From the NCBI RefSeq assembly GCF_017744675.1, contig NZ_JAGIAV010000005.1, forward strand, positions 350,329 to 414,328: DNA of 64,000 nucleotides, written 5' to 3'. A model generated the notes under the pieces. It did not search any database. It was not told the origin of the DNA and saw nothing but the letters and a program-made list of their open reading frames with translations. The stretch's first letter is position 1, and the number at the start of each line of letters is the position of its first letter. This document shows, piece after piece, positions 17,851-26,575 of this stretch. The stretch is from Flavobacterium sp. GTDB taxonomy: Bacteria > Bacteroidota > Bacteroidia > Flavobacteriales > Flavobacteriaceae. The position numbers and the translations under genes were made by a program.

Positions 17851-17880
17851 TTGCTAGAAAAAAAAGTCTTTGTATATTTG
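17851..17880 (+). promoter_or_regulatory. Promoter of rpmH
   Basis: -33 TTG at 17851-17853 and -7 TATATTTG at 17873-17880 with a 19-nt spacer, about 75 nt before the L34 start. Confidence 0.75.
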
Positions 17881-17955
17881 CACTCGGTTTTTGAACAACG
17901 ATATCCAAAACCAAATAAACGAGTTAATAGATACCATTTTTAAAGATACAAAGCA

Positions 17956-18117
17956 ATGAGCAAAAGAACATTTCAACCATCGAAAAGAAAAAGAAGAAAT
18001 AAGCACGGATTTATGGACAGAATGGCTTCTGCGAATGGAAGAAAAGTTCTAGCGCGTAGAAGAGCAAAAGGAAGACATAAATTAACTGTTTCTAGCGAGC
18101 CTAGACACAAAAAATAA
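17956..18117 (+). CDS. rpmH: 50S ribosomal protein L34
   Basis: A 53-aa protein, MSKRTFQPSKRKRRNKHGF at its N-terminus with the universal FMDRMASANGRKVLARRRAKGRHKLTV-type core (Arg/Lys-rich). It is too short for a routine ORF list, but the match to L34 is unmistakable. Large-subunit protein bound to 23S rRNA. It has its own promoter and a terminator immediately after, and it is not next to dnaA/rnpA here, unlike in many bacteria. Confidence 0.97.
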   Translation: MSKRTFQPSKRKRRNKHGFMDRMASANGRKVLARRRAKGRHKLTVSSEPRHKK

Positions 18118-18136
18118 TGTTTGTATAAACATACAT

Positions 18137-18170
18137 AAGGCGATTACTTTTTTAGTATCGCCTTTTTTTA
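18137..18170 (+). terminator. Terminator of rpmH
   Basis: Stem AAGGCGATTACT / AGTATCGCCTT with one bulged T, followed by seven Ts, 20 nt after the L34 stop. Confidence 0.8.
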
Positions 18171-18261
18171 TACCTTTTCGGTAATAATTTTGCAACATTC
18201 TAGTTTCGAATAAACTATGAATGTTTTTTAAAATCGTAAATAACTACACAATACATAAAAA

Positions 18262-21117
18262 ATGCCTAAAGACACATCAATTAAATCCGTTTTAATAATA
18301 GGTTCAGGACCTATTGTTATTGGTCAAGCTTGCGAATTCGACTATGCAGGTTCTCAATCTGCTCGTTCTATTCGTGAAGAAGGAATTGAAGTTATCTTGA
18401 TTAACTCAAATCCAGCGACGATTATGACCGACCCATCTATGGCCGATCATATTTATTTGAAACCATTAACTACAAAATCGATTATTGAAATTCTTAAGGA
18501 ACATCCGCAAATTGACGCTGTTTTACCAACAATGGGAGGACAAACGGCTTTGAACTTGTGTTTGGAGGCTGAAGAAAAAGGAATCTGGCAAGATTTCGGA
18601 GTGAGATTGATTGGAGTTGATGTTAACGCAATCAATATTACAGAAGACAGAGAGCAGTTTAAGCAGCTTTTAGAAAAAATCAACGTACCAACAGCACCTG
18701 CAAAAACAGCTACTTCTTACTTAGAAGGAAAAGAAATTGCTCAAGAATTTGGCTTTCCACTTGTAATTCGTCCTTCGTTTACACTTGGAGGAACTGGAGC
18801 AGCTGTGGTTTACAAAAAAGAAGATTTTGATGAGCTTTTAACTCGTGGTTTAGAAGCTTCTCCAATCCATGAAGTTTTAATTGATAAAGCTTTAATGGGA
18901 TGGAAAGAATACGAATTAGAGCTTTTAAGAGATAAAAATGACAACGTTGTAATTATCTGTTCGATCGAAAATATGGATCCAATGGGAATCCACACTGGAG
19001 ATTCGATTACAGTGGCGCCAGCAATGACATTATCGGATACAACTTTCCAAAAATTACGTGACTACGCCATCTTAATGATGAGAAGCATCGGAAACTTTGC
19101 GGGAGGATGTAACGTACAATTTGCAGTTTCGCCAGACGAAAAAGAAGATATCGTAGCAATCGAGATTAACCCTCGTGTATCTCGTTCTTCCGCTTTAGCA
19201 TCAAAAGCAACTGGTTACCCAATTGCAAAAATCGCTTCTAAACTAGCTTTAGGATACAACTTAGATGAGTTGCAAAACCAAATTACAAAATCTACTTCAG
19301 CTCTTTTTGAACCAACTTTAGATTATGTAATCGTAAAAATACCACGTTGGAACTTCGATAAATTTGAAGGTTCAGACAGAACTTTAGGTCTTCAGATGAA
19401 ATCTGTAGGTGAGGTTATGGGAATCGGACGTTCTTTCCAAGAAGCACTTCATAAAGCAACTCAGTCTTTAGAGATTAAGAGAAATGGTTTAGGTGCTGAC
19501 GGAAAAGGATACAAAGATTACGAATTAATTATCGACAAACTGACTCATGCAAGCTGGGATCGTGTTTTTGTAATCTACGATGCAATCGCAATGGGAATTC
19601 CGTTGAGTACCATTCACGAAATTACAAGAATCGACATGTGGTTCTTGAAACAATATGAAGAGCTTTATACTTTAGAAAAAGAAATCTCAAACTACAAAGT
19701 TTCTAATCTTCCTAAAGAATTGTTGCTTGAAGCGAAACAAAAAGGTTTTGCTGACAGACAATTAGCGCACATGATGAATTGCTTAGAAAGTGAAGTACAC
19801 ACTTTACGTATGGAGCAAAAAATCAACCGTGTATTTAAATTAGTAGATACTTGTGCGGCTGAGTTTAAAGCTTTAACGCCTTATTATTACTCAACTTTTG
19901 AAGCTGAAATTGAAAAAGCAAACGGAGAACGTTTTGTAGACAACGAAAGTATCGTAACAGATAAAAAGAAAGTGATCGTATTAGGTTCTGGACCAAACAG
20001 AATTGGACAAGGAATTGAGTTTGATTACTCTTGTGTACACGGAGTTTTAGCAGCTAAAGAATGCGGTTACGAAACGATCATGATTAACTGTAATCCTGAA
20101 ACAGTTTCTACAGACTTTGATACAGCTGATAAATTATACTTCGAACCAGTTTTCTGGGAGCATATTTATGATATCATCCAACACGAAAAGCCAGAAGGTG
20201 TAATCGTACAGTTAGGAGGACAAACAGCTTTGAAATTGGCTGACAAACTTTCTAAATACGGAGTAAAAATCATCGGAACTAGTTTCGACGCACTTGACTT
20301 AGCAGAAGATAGAGGGCGTTTCTCTGACTTGTTGACTGAATTACATATTCCTTTCCCAAGATTCGGAATCGCTGAAACGGCAGATGAAGCTTCAAAATTA
20401 GCGGATACTTTAGATTTCCCACTTTTAATTCGTCCTTCTTATGTATTAGGAGGTCAGGGAATGAAAATTGTAATCAACAAAAAAGAGTTGGAAGAGCACG
20501 TTATCGACTTGTTGAAAGCAATTCCAGGAAACAAATTATTGTTAGATCACTACTTGGCTGGAGCAATCGAAGCAGAAGCTGATGCAATCTGTGATGCTGA
20601 TGGAAATGTTTACATCATCGGAATTATGGAACACATCGAGCCTTGTGGAGTTCACTCTGGAGATAGTAACGCGACATTGCCTCCTTTCAACTTAGGAGAA
20701 TTTGTGATGCAGCAAATTAAAGATCACACGCATAAAATTGCTAGAGCTTTAAAAACAGTTGGATTAATCAATATCCAGTTTGCGATTAAAGATGATACAG
20801 TTTACATTATCGAGGCAAACCCTAGAGCTTCTAGAACGGTTCCGTTTATTGCAAAAGCTTACGGAGAACCTTATGTAAACTACGCTACAAAAGTAATGTT
20901 AGGTCATAACAAAGTAACTGACTTTGATTTTAATCCGAAATTGAACGGTTATGCAATTAAGCAACCTGTTTTCTCTTTCAGCAAATTCCCGAATGTAAAC
21001 AAAGCATTAGGGCCAGAAATGAAATCAACAGGAGAAAGCATCTTGTTTATCGATGACTTAAAAGACGATCAGTTCTACGAATTGTATTCTAGAAGAAAAA
21101 TGTATTTGAGTAAATAA
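18262..21117 (+). CDS. carB: Carbamoyl-phosphate synthase large subunit lacking the C-terminal allosteric domain
   Basis: The 951-aa synthetase subunit makes carbamoyl phosphate from bicarbonate, two ATP and ammonia delivered by CarA, feeding pyrimidine and arginine synthesis. The two homologous ATP-grasp halves are evident: GSGPIVIGQACEFDYAG near residue 14 and GSGPNRIGQGIEFDYS near 575, each followed by NPAT/NPET, RPSFTLGGTGAA / RPSYVLGGQGM and EINPRVSRSSALASKATGYP / EANPRASRTVPFIAKAYG. E. coli CarB is about 1073 residues. This one stops roughly 35 residues after the second half (GPEMKSTGES), so the methylglyoxal-synthase-like UMP/ornithine-binding domain is absent. carA is not in the window. 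Confidence 0.95.
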   Translation: MPKDTSIKSVLIIGSGPIVIGQACEFDYAGSQSARSIREEGIEVILINSNPATIMTDPSMADHIYLKPLTTKSIIEILKEHPQIDAVLPTMGGQTALNLCLEAEEKGIWQDFGVRLIGVDVNAINITEDREQFKQLLEKINVPTAPAKTATSYLEGKEIAQEFGFPLVIRPSFTLGGTGAAVVYKKEDFDELLTRGLEASPIHEVLIDKALMGWKEYELELLRDKNDNVVIICSIENMDPMGIHTGDSITVAPAMTLSDTTFQKLRDYAILMMRSIGNFAGGCNVQFAVSPDEKEDIVAIEINPRVSRSSALASKATGYPIAKIASKLALGYNLDELQNQITKSTSALFEPTLDYVIVKIPRWNFDKFEGSDRTLGLQMKSVGEVMGIGRSFQEALHKATQSLEIKRNGLGADGKGYKDYELIIDKLTHASWDRVFVIYDAIAMGIPLSTIHEITRIDMWFLKQYEELYTLEKEISNYKVSNLPKELLLEAKQKGFADRQLAHMMNCLESEVHTLRMEQKINRVFKLVDTCAAEFKALTPYYYSTFEAEIEKANGERFVDNESIVTDKKKVIVLGSGPNRIGQGIEFDYSCVHGVLAAKECGYETIMINCNPETVSTDFDTADKLYFEPVFWEHIYDIIQHEKPEGVIVQLGGQTALKLADKLSKYGVKIIGTSFDALDLAEDRGRFSDLLTELHIPFPRFGIAETADEASKLADTLDFPLLIRPSYVLGGQGMKIVINKKELEEHVIDLLKAIPGNKLLLDHYLAGAIEAEADAICDADGNVYIIGIMEHIEPCGVHSGDSNATLPPFNLGEFVMQQIKDHTHKIARALKTVGLINIQFAIKDDTVYIIEANPRASRTVPFIAKAYGEPYVNYATKVMLGHNKVTDFDFNPKLNGYAIKQPVFSFSKFPNVNKALGPEMKSTGESILFIDDLKDDQFYELYSRRKMYLSK

Positions 21118-21138
21118 TCTCAGATTCTATTATAAAAG

Positions 21139-21170
21139 AAAAAGCTCCAATGAAAATTGGAGCTTTTTTA
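21139..21170 (+). terminator. Terminator of carB
   Basis: AAAAAGCTCCAA (21139-21150) pairs with TTGGAGCTTTTT (21157-21168), then T-run. It is also usable by the convergent YiaA-type gene. Confidence 0.85.
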
Positions 21171-21189
21171 GTTTAAAATCAATTTGGTG

Positions 21190-21588
21190 TTATTCACCTT
21201 GACCAAAATTCATATTGTCTCTAGTATTTTTTTGCACTGAAATTGCTCCAAACAATGCTAATAAAAAAGCAAATGCATAGAAACCTTTTTCGCTTGGCAG
21301 GATTGTAGCATTCCATAATCCAACAACTAAAAGAACAATTGAAAGCAAGGTTCCGAACCAGCAGATTCCGTAATAAATATCTGTTACAGGAAGTTTTTCA
21401 AGTCTGTCTCTTACACTTTTTTGCAATGAAACTACAGCAAAAAGGCCGAACATTAAAACGGTAAAGTAATATCCTTTTTCATTTAATAACATTTCAGCTC
21501 TTGCTAGTCCAACGATAAATCCGACTGTTCCTGCTCCAAGAGCTACCCAAGATGCCGCGATAAAGGCATTTGATGTTTTTTGTATCAT
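21190..21588 (-). CDS. YiaA/YiaB family inner-membrane protein
   Basis: 132 aa with four hydrophobic helices arranged as two similar halves: ASWVALGAGTVGFIVGL plus YFTVLMFGLFAVVSLQKSVRD, then GTLLSIVLLVVGLW plus YAFAFLLALFGAISVQKNTRD. The paired Q-K-(S/N)-(V/T)-R-D sequences after each helical pair are the YiaAB domain repeat. Function unknown, inner membrane. Convergent with carB. Confidence 0.85.
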   Translation of the reverse strand: MIQKTSNAFIAASWVALGAGTVGFIVGLARAEMLLNEKGYYFTVLMFGLFAVVSLQKSVRDRLEKLPVTDIYYGICWFGTLLSIVLLVVGLWNATILPSEKGFYAFAFLLALFGAISVQKNTRDNMNFGQGE

Positions 21589-21721
21589 ATTAATTCTGGT
21601 TAAATTAGATTTTTGAGATTTGATTTTTTTGGTAATTTCAGTTCGTAAATGTAGCTAATTTTCATTAATGACAAAATGAAATTTTAAATGAATTAGTAAG
21701 TATAATCCTAATTTTTGTTAA

Positions 21722-21756
21722 ATGAAAAAGCTCCAATAAAAATTGAAGCTTCCTTA
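21722..21756 (-). terminator. Imperfect hairpin after the DUF4252 operon
   Basis: AAAAGCTCCAAT and ATTGAAGCTTCC form an imperfect stem downstream of the last gene of the minus-strand operon. The sequence resembles a decayed copy of the carB terminator at 21139-21170. Confidence 0.45.
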
Positions 21757-21776
21757 ATTGTAAAAGTAAGATTGTA

Positions 21777-22316
21777 TTATTTTTTAAGTAATTGTTCTAA
21801 AGGCTTTAGCTGTTCCATATCTATTTTAGATTTCTGCAAAACAGACATTAATGTCATAATGTTGTTTGGATTCATGTTTTCGCCTAAAACGCGAACTACA
21901 GCAAACCCAGTTTCTTTTCTATTGGCAAAAATGACAAACTCTTTAATATTATCATCATTTCCAACATAGCTTACAGAAGCGCCGTCTCTACCAGAACCAA
22001 ATTTCATCAATTCTTGATATTTCGGATCTTTCAATATGGCTTTTACTTTTGTTCTTTCTGTTTCAAATTGTGCTTGATTGCTCTTGTCTGCTTTAAAAGC
22101 TAGAATGTTCATTTTGTCAAACGAATTTAAAGCTTCATTTTGTTCTTTAGATAAATTGGCTTTGTCAACATTTAAAATGTTTGGCGAAATGTCTAAAGCG
22201 ATAAAATCTTTTTTCTCCGAATTCTCAACAAAATATTTTTGCAGTGTTGGTTCAGAATTACAGCTTCCTAAAGTTAGGAGAGCTGTAAGTGCTACGATGA
22301 TAATATTTGTTCTCAT
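21777..22316 (-). CDS. DUF4252 lipoprotein
   Basis: 179 aa starting MRTNIIIVALTALLTLGSC with the lipobox Cys at residue 19. The mature chain contains the DUF4252 pattern (FVIFANRKETGFAVVRVLGENMNPNNIMTLM). Function unknown; the family is confined largely to Bacteroidetes. Last gene of the four-gene sigma-factor operon, 2 nt after the paralogue upstream. Confidence 0.85.
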   Translation of the reverse strand: MRTNIIIVALTALLTLGSCNSEPTLQKYFVENSEKKDFIALDISPNILNVDKANLSKEQNEALNSFDKMNILAFKADKSNQAQFETERTKVKAILKDPKYQELMKFGSGRDGASVSYVGNDDNIKEFVIFANRKETGFAVVRVLGENMNPNNIMTLMSVLQKSKIDMEQLKPLEQLLKK

Positions 22317-22318
22317 TT

Positions 22319-22846
22319 TTATTTTTTGCCTTTAGAAGCTTTCTTTAAGTCTGAACCGCCAGGAAGCTGCATTTTATCTGTTAATACAGAAATTTCGTTT
22401 ATATCAAAATTACCAGTTAAAGATAATAAAACAGTTTCATCGTTTTTTGCACCTTCAACATACATTAAAAGTTCTCTTATTTGTGTGTCTGAAGCTCCAG
22501 ATTTTACCATTATTCTAACATTTTTCCCTCCATCATTCACACGCATTAATTCTTCTAAACCGGCAGTTTTTACATATTTGTCGGCAGTAGCTTTCATATC
22601 GGCTTCGATTTTTGGATTTTTAGTCGTGAACACTTTTAAGTAGTCTAACTTTTTGATTAGAGCAATATACTGTTGTGTTTCTTTATCAGAAGCATCAACT
22701 TTTACTTTACTCATCAAGTCAAACATTTTTTTGTTTACGATTACAGAGGTTACATCGTCTTGACCATCAAATTTGTCAAAAGCACTTTGTGCATAAAAAG
22801 TGGTGGTAACAAAGGCGAATACTAAGGTTATAATGAAATTTCTCAT
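22319..22846 (-). CDS. DUF4252 secreted protein
   Basis: 175 aa from the start MRNFIITLVFAFVTTTFYAQ, a Sec signal peptide cleaved near AQ-SAF. An in-frame extension to 22927 overlaps the upstream gene and lacks conservation features, so I exclude it. The mature part ends with LLMYVEGAKNDETVLLSLTG and the DUF4252-type FDINEISVLTDKM. It is paralogous to the lipoprotein downstream. It lies 19 nt after the anti-sigma-like gene, in the same operon. Confidence 0.85.
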   Translation of the reverse strand: MRNFIITLVFAFVTTTFYAQSAFDKFDGQDDVTSVIVNKKMFDLMSKVKVDASDKETQQYIALIKKLDYLKVFTTKNPKIEADMKATADKYVKTAGLEELMRVNDGGKNVRIMVKSGASDTQIRELLMYVEGAKNDETVLLSLTGNFDINEISVLTDKMQLPGGSDLKKASKGKK

Positions 22847-22865
22847 GATTATTTTTGTGTTTAAT

Positions 22866-23327
22866 TTACTGTTTAAAAATTTTGTTTTTTGATTGTTCAT
22901 ATTCTTTAATGTACTGTACACTTTCAATACCTACATTAACATGATTTGATAATAAAGCCAAAGCCTTTTGAGTTGCTTTTAAAGCTTCTTCTGGATCATC
23001 GTAAGTTCCTAATTCTGTTTGCGAAGCTACTGCAGCTGTATCATTTTGTTCGCTAACAAAAAAGTAAGTTCCGATACCCAATAAAAGAACAGCTGATGCC
23101 GCAATCGATAACCACGCTACGTTACGTTTTTTAGATTGTAGTGGAATTTCATACGTCGATTTTTGTTCTTTTGCTTGAGAGAAATAGCCAAACATAGGTT
23201 TGTATTGCTCCAAATGCTGCGCAACATTTGGTGAAGAAAAATATTCTTTTAATTGATTTTCCTCAGCAATAGAAGTTTCTCCCTGAAAGTATTTTTCTAA
23301 TATCTCTTCTATTTTATTTAGTTCCAT
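22866..23327 (-). CDS. Single-pass membrane protein, probable anti-sigma factor
   Basis: 153 aa. The N-terminal 65 residues (MELNKIEEILEKYFQGETS onwards) are charged and helical, as in Bacteroidetes anti-sigma-like proteins; a single membrane helix lies near 70-90; the rest is periplasmic with a helix-rich acidic tail. No zinc-binding HxxxCxxC is present. The role as anti-sigma partner is inferred from position: the start overlaps the ECF sigma gene by 14 nt. Confidence 0.65.
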   Translation of the reverse strand: MELNKIEEILEKYFQGETSIAEENQLKEYFSSPNVAQHLEQYKPMFGYFSQAKEQKSTYEIPLQSKKRNVAWLSIAASAVLLLGIGTYFFVSEQNDTAAVASQTELGTYDDPEEALKATQKALALLSNHVNVGIESVQYIKEYEQSKNKIFKQ

Positions 23328-23823
23328 AAAGGTGTGTATTTGTCATTGATTCTCTAATTTTTTTTCTCGCTCTCGAAAGTGCCACTCGTATTGCCGTTTC
23401 GTTCATATTTACGATTTTGGCTATTTCTTCAAATTCATATTGTTCAACATCCCGAAGCTGAATTAACAGTTGCATTTGTTCAGGCATTTCATTTATAATT
23501 TTTTCGACCCATTCTAAACTATCCTGATCTTCTAGTTTTTTGTCCAATTGCGGCTGCCGATCGATAAAATTATTATGAACAATTTGCAGGTTGCTGGCTC
23601 TTTTAGATTTCAGCTGATCGAGACAATAATTTTTGGTCATAGTCATCGCCAATGCTTCAACACTATTGTAGCTTTCTAAATTGTCTTTTTTGTTCCATAA
23701 TTTTACCATTACTTCCTGAGTTGCATCTTCTGCTTCTTCAGTACTTGTAAGCAATCTTTTTGCCAGACGAAAAACTTTGTCTTTAAAAGGATTTATTAAT
23801 TCTATAAATACAACTTGGTTCAT
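23314..23823 (-). CDS. ECF-type RNA polymerase sigma factor
   Basis: 169 aa. Region 2 is seen as FRLAKRLLTSTEEAEDATQEVMVKLWNKKDNL (about residues 17-50). Region 4 has MQLLIQLRDVEQYEFEEIAKIVNMNETAIRVALSRARKKIRE (about 115-158), with the helix-turn-helix at I-A-K-I-V-N-M-N-E-T-A-I-R. First gene of a four-gene operon with an anti-sigma-like protein and two DUF4252 envelope proteins, which are presumably regulon members or sensors. Confidence 0.93.
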   Translation of the reverse strand: MNQVVFIELINPFKDKVFRLAKRLLTSTEEAEDATQEVMVKLWNKKDNLESYNSVEALAMTMTKNYCLDQLKSKRASNLQIVHNNFIDRQPQLDKKLEDQDSLEWVEKIINEMPEQMQLLIQLRDVEQYEFEEIAKIVNMNETAIRVALSRARKKIRESMTNTHLYGTK

Positions 23824-23993
23824 TAATCTGATGGTTAATCGTTAGCTTATATATTCAAGACGAGGCACAATTCTATTTGTTACAACAAAAAATAAAATAT
23901 TTTTTTATGTAAAAAAAATACTGCTTTTGTGATGAAGGTAAAACTAAAGATACTACTTTTACGTTTATTCAGAATATAGATAACCAACACGAT

Positions 23994-25454
23994 ATGAAAA
24001 CAACTTTAAAGAGCGTTCTTTTTCTCTTTTTATTCGCATTTTCTTTGCAGTCTTGCGAAGATCAGGATGATGTTGCCGCGCCAGCAGACTTGCAGATTAA
24101 TAATTTTATCTGGAGAGGATTAAATGAAGTTTATTTATGGCAGCAAGATGTTCCAAATCTAGCCGATGGCCGTAATTTACAACCAGATTTTGATCAGTTT
24201 TTAAGAGGATACTCTCATCCCGAAGATTTATTTGAAGATTTATTAAACAAACCAGTAAGTAAATACCCAAATGGTGATGCCATTGACCGTTTTAGCTGGA
24301 TTGTTGAAGACTACACTGTTCTAGAACAGGAATTAAGCGGTGTTACAAAAAATAATGGTGTCGATTTCAGATTGAGCCGTGTTGCTTCTGGCTCTAATGA
24401 TGTTGTGGGGTATGTGCGATATATTATTCCAAATTCAGATGCTTCTACCAAAGCAATTAAACGAGGAGATTTGTTTACAAGTGTAAATGGTGTAAAGCTT
24501 ACGGTTTCAAATTATCAGGATTTATTATTAAACAAAGATAGTTATACGCTAAACTTGGCAGATTATAACGGAAGCACTTTTGTTTTGAATGGAAAATCGG
24601 TTGACTTGACTAAAACTGTTTTAGAAGAAAACCCTATTTTAATTAATAAAGTAATTACTTCAGGAAGCCATAAAATTGGTTATTTAATGTATAATGGTTT
24701 TTATTCAGGATATGATGATAAATTAAACCTAGCTTTTGGAGAATTAAAATCGCAAGGAATTACAGATTTGGTTTTGGATCTTCGATATAATGGAGGAGGA
24801 GCTGTTACTTCGGCAATTAGGCTTTCTAGTATGATTACAGGACAATTTGATAACCAGATCTTTGCTAAAACACAGTTTAATACGAAGTGGATGAAAGACA
24901 TGACTGCCGATGATTTAGAAAGTTTGAATTACAGATTTGTGAATAATATTGATGGAAAGGCATTAAACAGCTTAAATTTAAGTACCGTTTATATTATTAC
25001 AACTGAAAGTACAGCTTCTGCAAGTGAATTGGTTGTTAATGGATTAAAACCTTATATTAATGTAGTTCAGATTGGAGAAACTACAACAGGTAAGAATGTT
25101 GGTTCATATACGATCTATGATTCTGAAACGCTCTTTACTAAAAAAGGTATCAACCCAAATCATAAATATGCTATGCAGCCGTTGGTTTTTAAAATTTCAA
25201 ATTCTGCTGGTTTCGGAGATTATACACAAGGTTTGCAGCCTACTTATCAGCAATACGAGAAAGTTAGCACGTATGGTGTTTTAGGAGATTCTTCAGAGCC
25301 GTTACTAAATCTGGCTATTTCAAAAATTACGGGTTCTACTGCTAAGAGAATTTTTGATGATTCAGCGCCAAGTACGCCTTATTTGACAGATTCGAAAATC
25401 ATAAACGGATTAAGACACGGAATGTACTTTCAAAATTCTCCGAAAGGACATTAA
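23994..25454 (+). CDS. S41 family C-terminal processing protease, lipoprotein
   Basis: 486 aa with a lipobox at Cys21 (FSLQSCEDQDD); the acidic residues after Cys suggest possible surface export. An N-terminal helical domain (about 35-115) is followed by a PDZ domain (about 118-205, with VGYVRYIIPNSDA and IKRGDLFTSVNG) and the protease core. The catalytic Ser lies in TASASE (about 340-345) with Lys in TTGKNVG (about residue 367), giving the Ser/Lys dyad. LDLRYNGGGAVTSA is the family signature. Substrate unknown. Confidence 0.9.
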   Translation: MKTTLKSVLFLFLFAFSLQSCEDQDDVAAPADLQINNFIWRGLNEVYLWQQDVPNLADGRNLQPDFDQFLRGYSHPEDLFEDLLNKPVSKYPNGDAIDRFSWIVEDYTVLEQELSGVTKNNGVDFRLSRVASGSNDVVGYVRYIIPNSDASTKAIKRGDLFTSVNGVKLTVSNYQDLLLNKDSYTLNLADYNGSTFVLNGKSVDLTKTVLEENPILINKVITSGSHKIGYLMYNGFYSGYDDKLNLAFGELKSQGITDLVLDLRYNGGGAVTSAIRLSSMITGQFDNQIFAKTQFNTKWMKDMTADDLESLNYRFVNNIDGKALNSLNLSTVYIITTESTASASELVVNGLKPYINVVQIGETTTGKNVGSYTIYDSETLFTKKGINPNHKYAMQPLVFKISNSAGFGDYTQGLQPTYQQYEKVSTYGVLGDSSEPLLNLAISKITGSTAKRIFDDSAPSTPYLTDSKIINGLRHGMYFQNSPKGH

Positions 25455-25474
25455 TCTAATAAGATATAAAAATA

Positions 25475-25504
25475 GAAAAGGCTTTCAGAGATGAAAGCCT
25501 TTTC
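25475..25504. terminator. Bidirectional terminator
   Basis: GAAAAGGCTTTCA pairs with TGAAAGCCTTTTC around a short loop, between the convergent S41 protease and the B12 receptor operon. Confidence 0.85.
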
Positions 25505-25537
25505 CATAAAAAAACAAAAACTAATTTCAAGTATATA

Positions 25538-26572
25538 TTAATTGTTAAAGTAGAATCCGTTTGAACCTACGCCAACAGTTAATTCTTTTTCTAAAGTTCC
25601 TGATAAATTGTAGATGTAAGCTTTACTGTCTTTATCAAATTTTGCATCAGCAATGTAAATGCGGTTGTTTTCTACAGCAAAACCGTAAATGTAACTAGCT
25701 GGCGAATTTACAATTGCCGTTGTAGAAGGTGTCGTTGCATTGATGTCCATAGCATAAACAGAGCTTCCAGCGGTATAGTAAATTTTGTTGTCTTTAATGT
25801 CCATAAAACCTAAACCAGTTAAACTCTCTGGAAATGTAATTCTAGAAATAGATTTATCTGATAGCTTTAATTTCACAATTTCGCCTAATCCAGAATAAGG
25901 AGCTCTTAGAATAAATAAAGTTCCATTTTCTTCTTCGATAGAATCTCCGCTAGAGCCAATTTCTACTGTTTCTATTGCCTTTGTTGCAATGTTTACAATT
26001 AATAATTTAGTGCTGCTATTAGGTTCTGTAATGTATAATTTATCATTTTCTAAGATTAATCTGTTTGCAGTGGCATTTAACGCAATTTTTGATTCAACGG
26101 TATTGGTAGCCAGATTAATTACAGCAACATAATCGTCAGTGTCTCCAGTTGCTGGATTGATATAAGAATAGGTATTTGCATTTGTCACATAAGCTTTTCC
26201 GTCTTTGGTAACGCCGTATCTTGGATTTGCAAGACCAGAATCTATCTTTGCAATTAATTTAAAAGTGTAACGATTTACAACATTGATTACATTTGATCCT
26301 CCTGAGATGACATATGCTCGATCTCCATCAAAAAAGATATTTTGCAGATATCCGCCAATTAAATCAGAACCATTGACAGAAGCATAAACATCTTTGTTAA
26401 AAGAAGTAAAATCGTTGCTTGAGAAAGAAACGCTTCCTACAGATGAACTTCCTTCATTTAAAATAAAAAAACCATTGTCGTAAGCACCTTTCGGGCCATC
26501 GTTATCATCACTTGAACAAGAAGCGAATAACGAAATGCTTAACGCTATTAAAAGTAATTTACTAAACTTCAT
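25538..26572 (-). CDS. BtuG-like surface B12-binding lipoprotein (YncE-type propeller)
   Basis: 344 aa. The signal peptide ends in a lipobox at Cys19, followed by S-S-D-D-N-D, which matches the Bacteroidetes lipoprotein export signal (acidic residues after Cys), so it should face outside. The rest is a beta-propeller with repeated blades such as YVAVINLATNTVESKI and LLIVNIATKAIETVEI. In Bacteroides, lipoproteins of this fold (BtuG) sit on BtuB and capture cobalamin with very high affinity. Here the gene begins 3 nt after btuB under a cobalamin riboswitch. BtuG identity is inferred from fold and context. Confidence 0.75.
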   Translation of the reverse strand: MKFSKLLLIALSISLFASCSSDDNDGPKGAYDNGFFILNEGSSSVGSVSFSSNDFTSFNKDVYASVNGSDLIGGYLQNIFFDGDRAYVISGGSNVINVVNRYTFKLIAKIDSGLANPRYGVTKDGKAYVTNANTYSYINPATGDTDDYVAVINLATNTVESKIALNATANRLILENDKLYITEPNSSTKLLIVNIATKAIETVEIGSSGDSIEEENGTLFILRAPYSGLGEIVKLKLSDKSISRITFPESLTGLGFMDIKDNKIYYTAGSSVYAMDINATTPSTTAIVNSPASYIYGFAVENNRIYIADAKFDKDSKAYIYNLSGTLEKELTVGVGSNGFYFNN

Positions 26573-26575
26573 ATA

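Noticed and set aside
22847..22927. N-terminal extension of the second DUF4252 gene
   Set aside because: It overlaps the anti-sigma-like gene, and the signal peptide begins at 22846.
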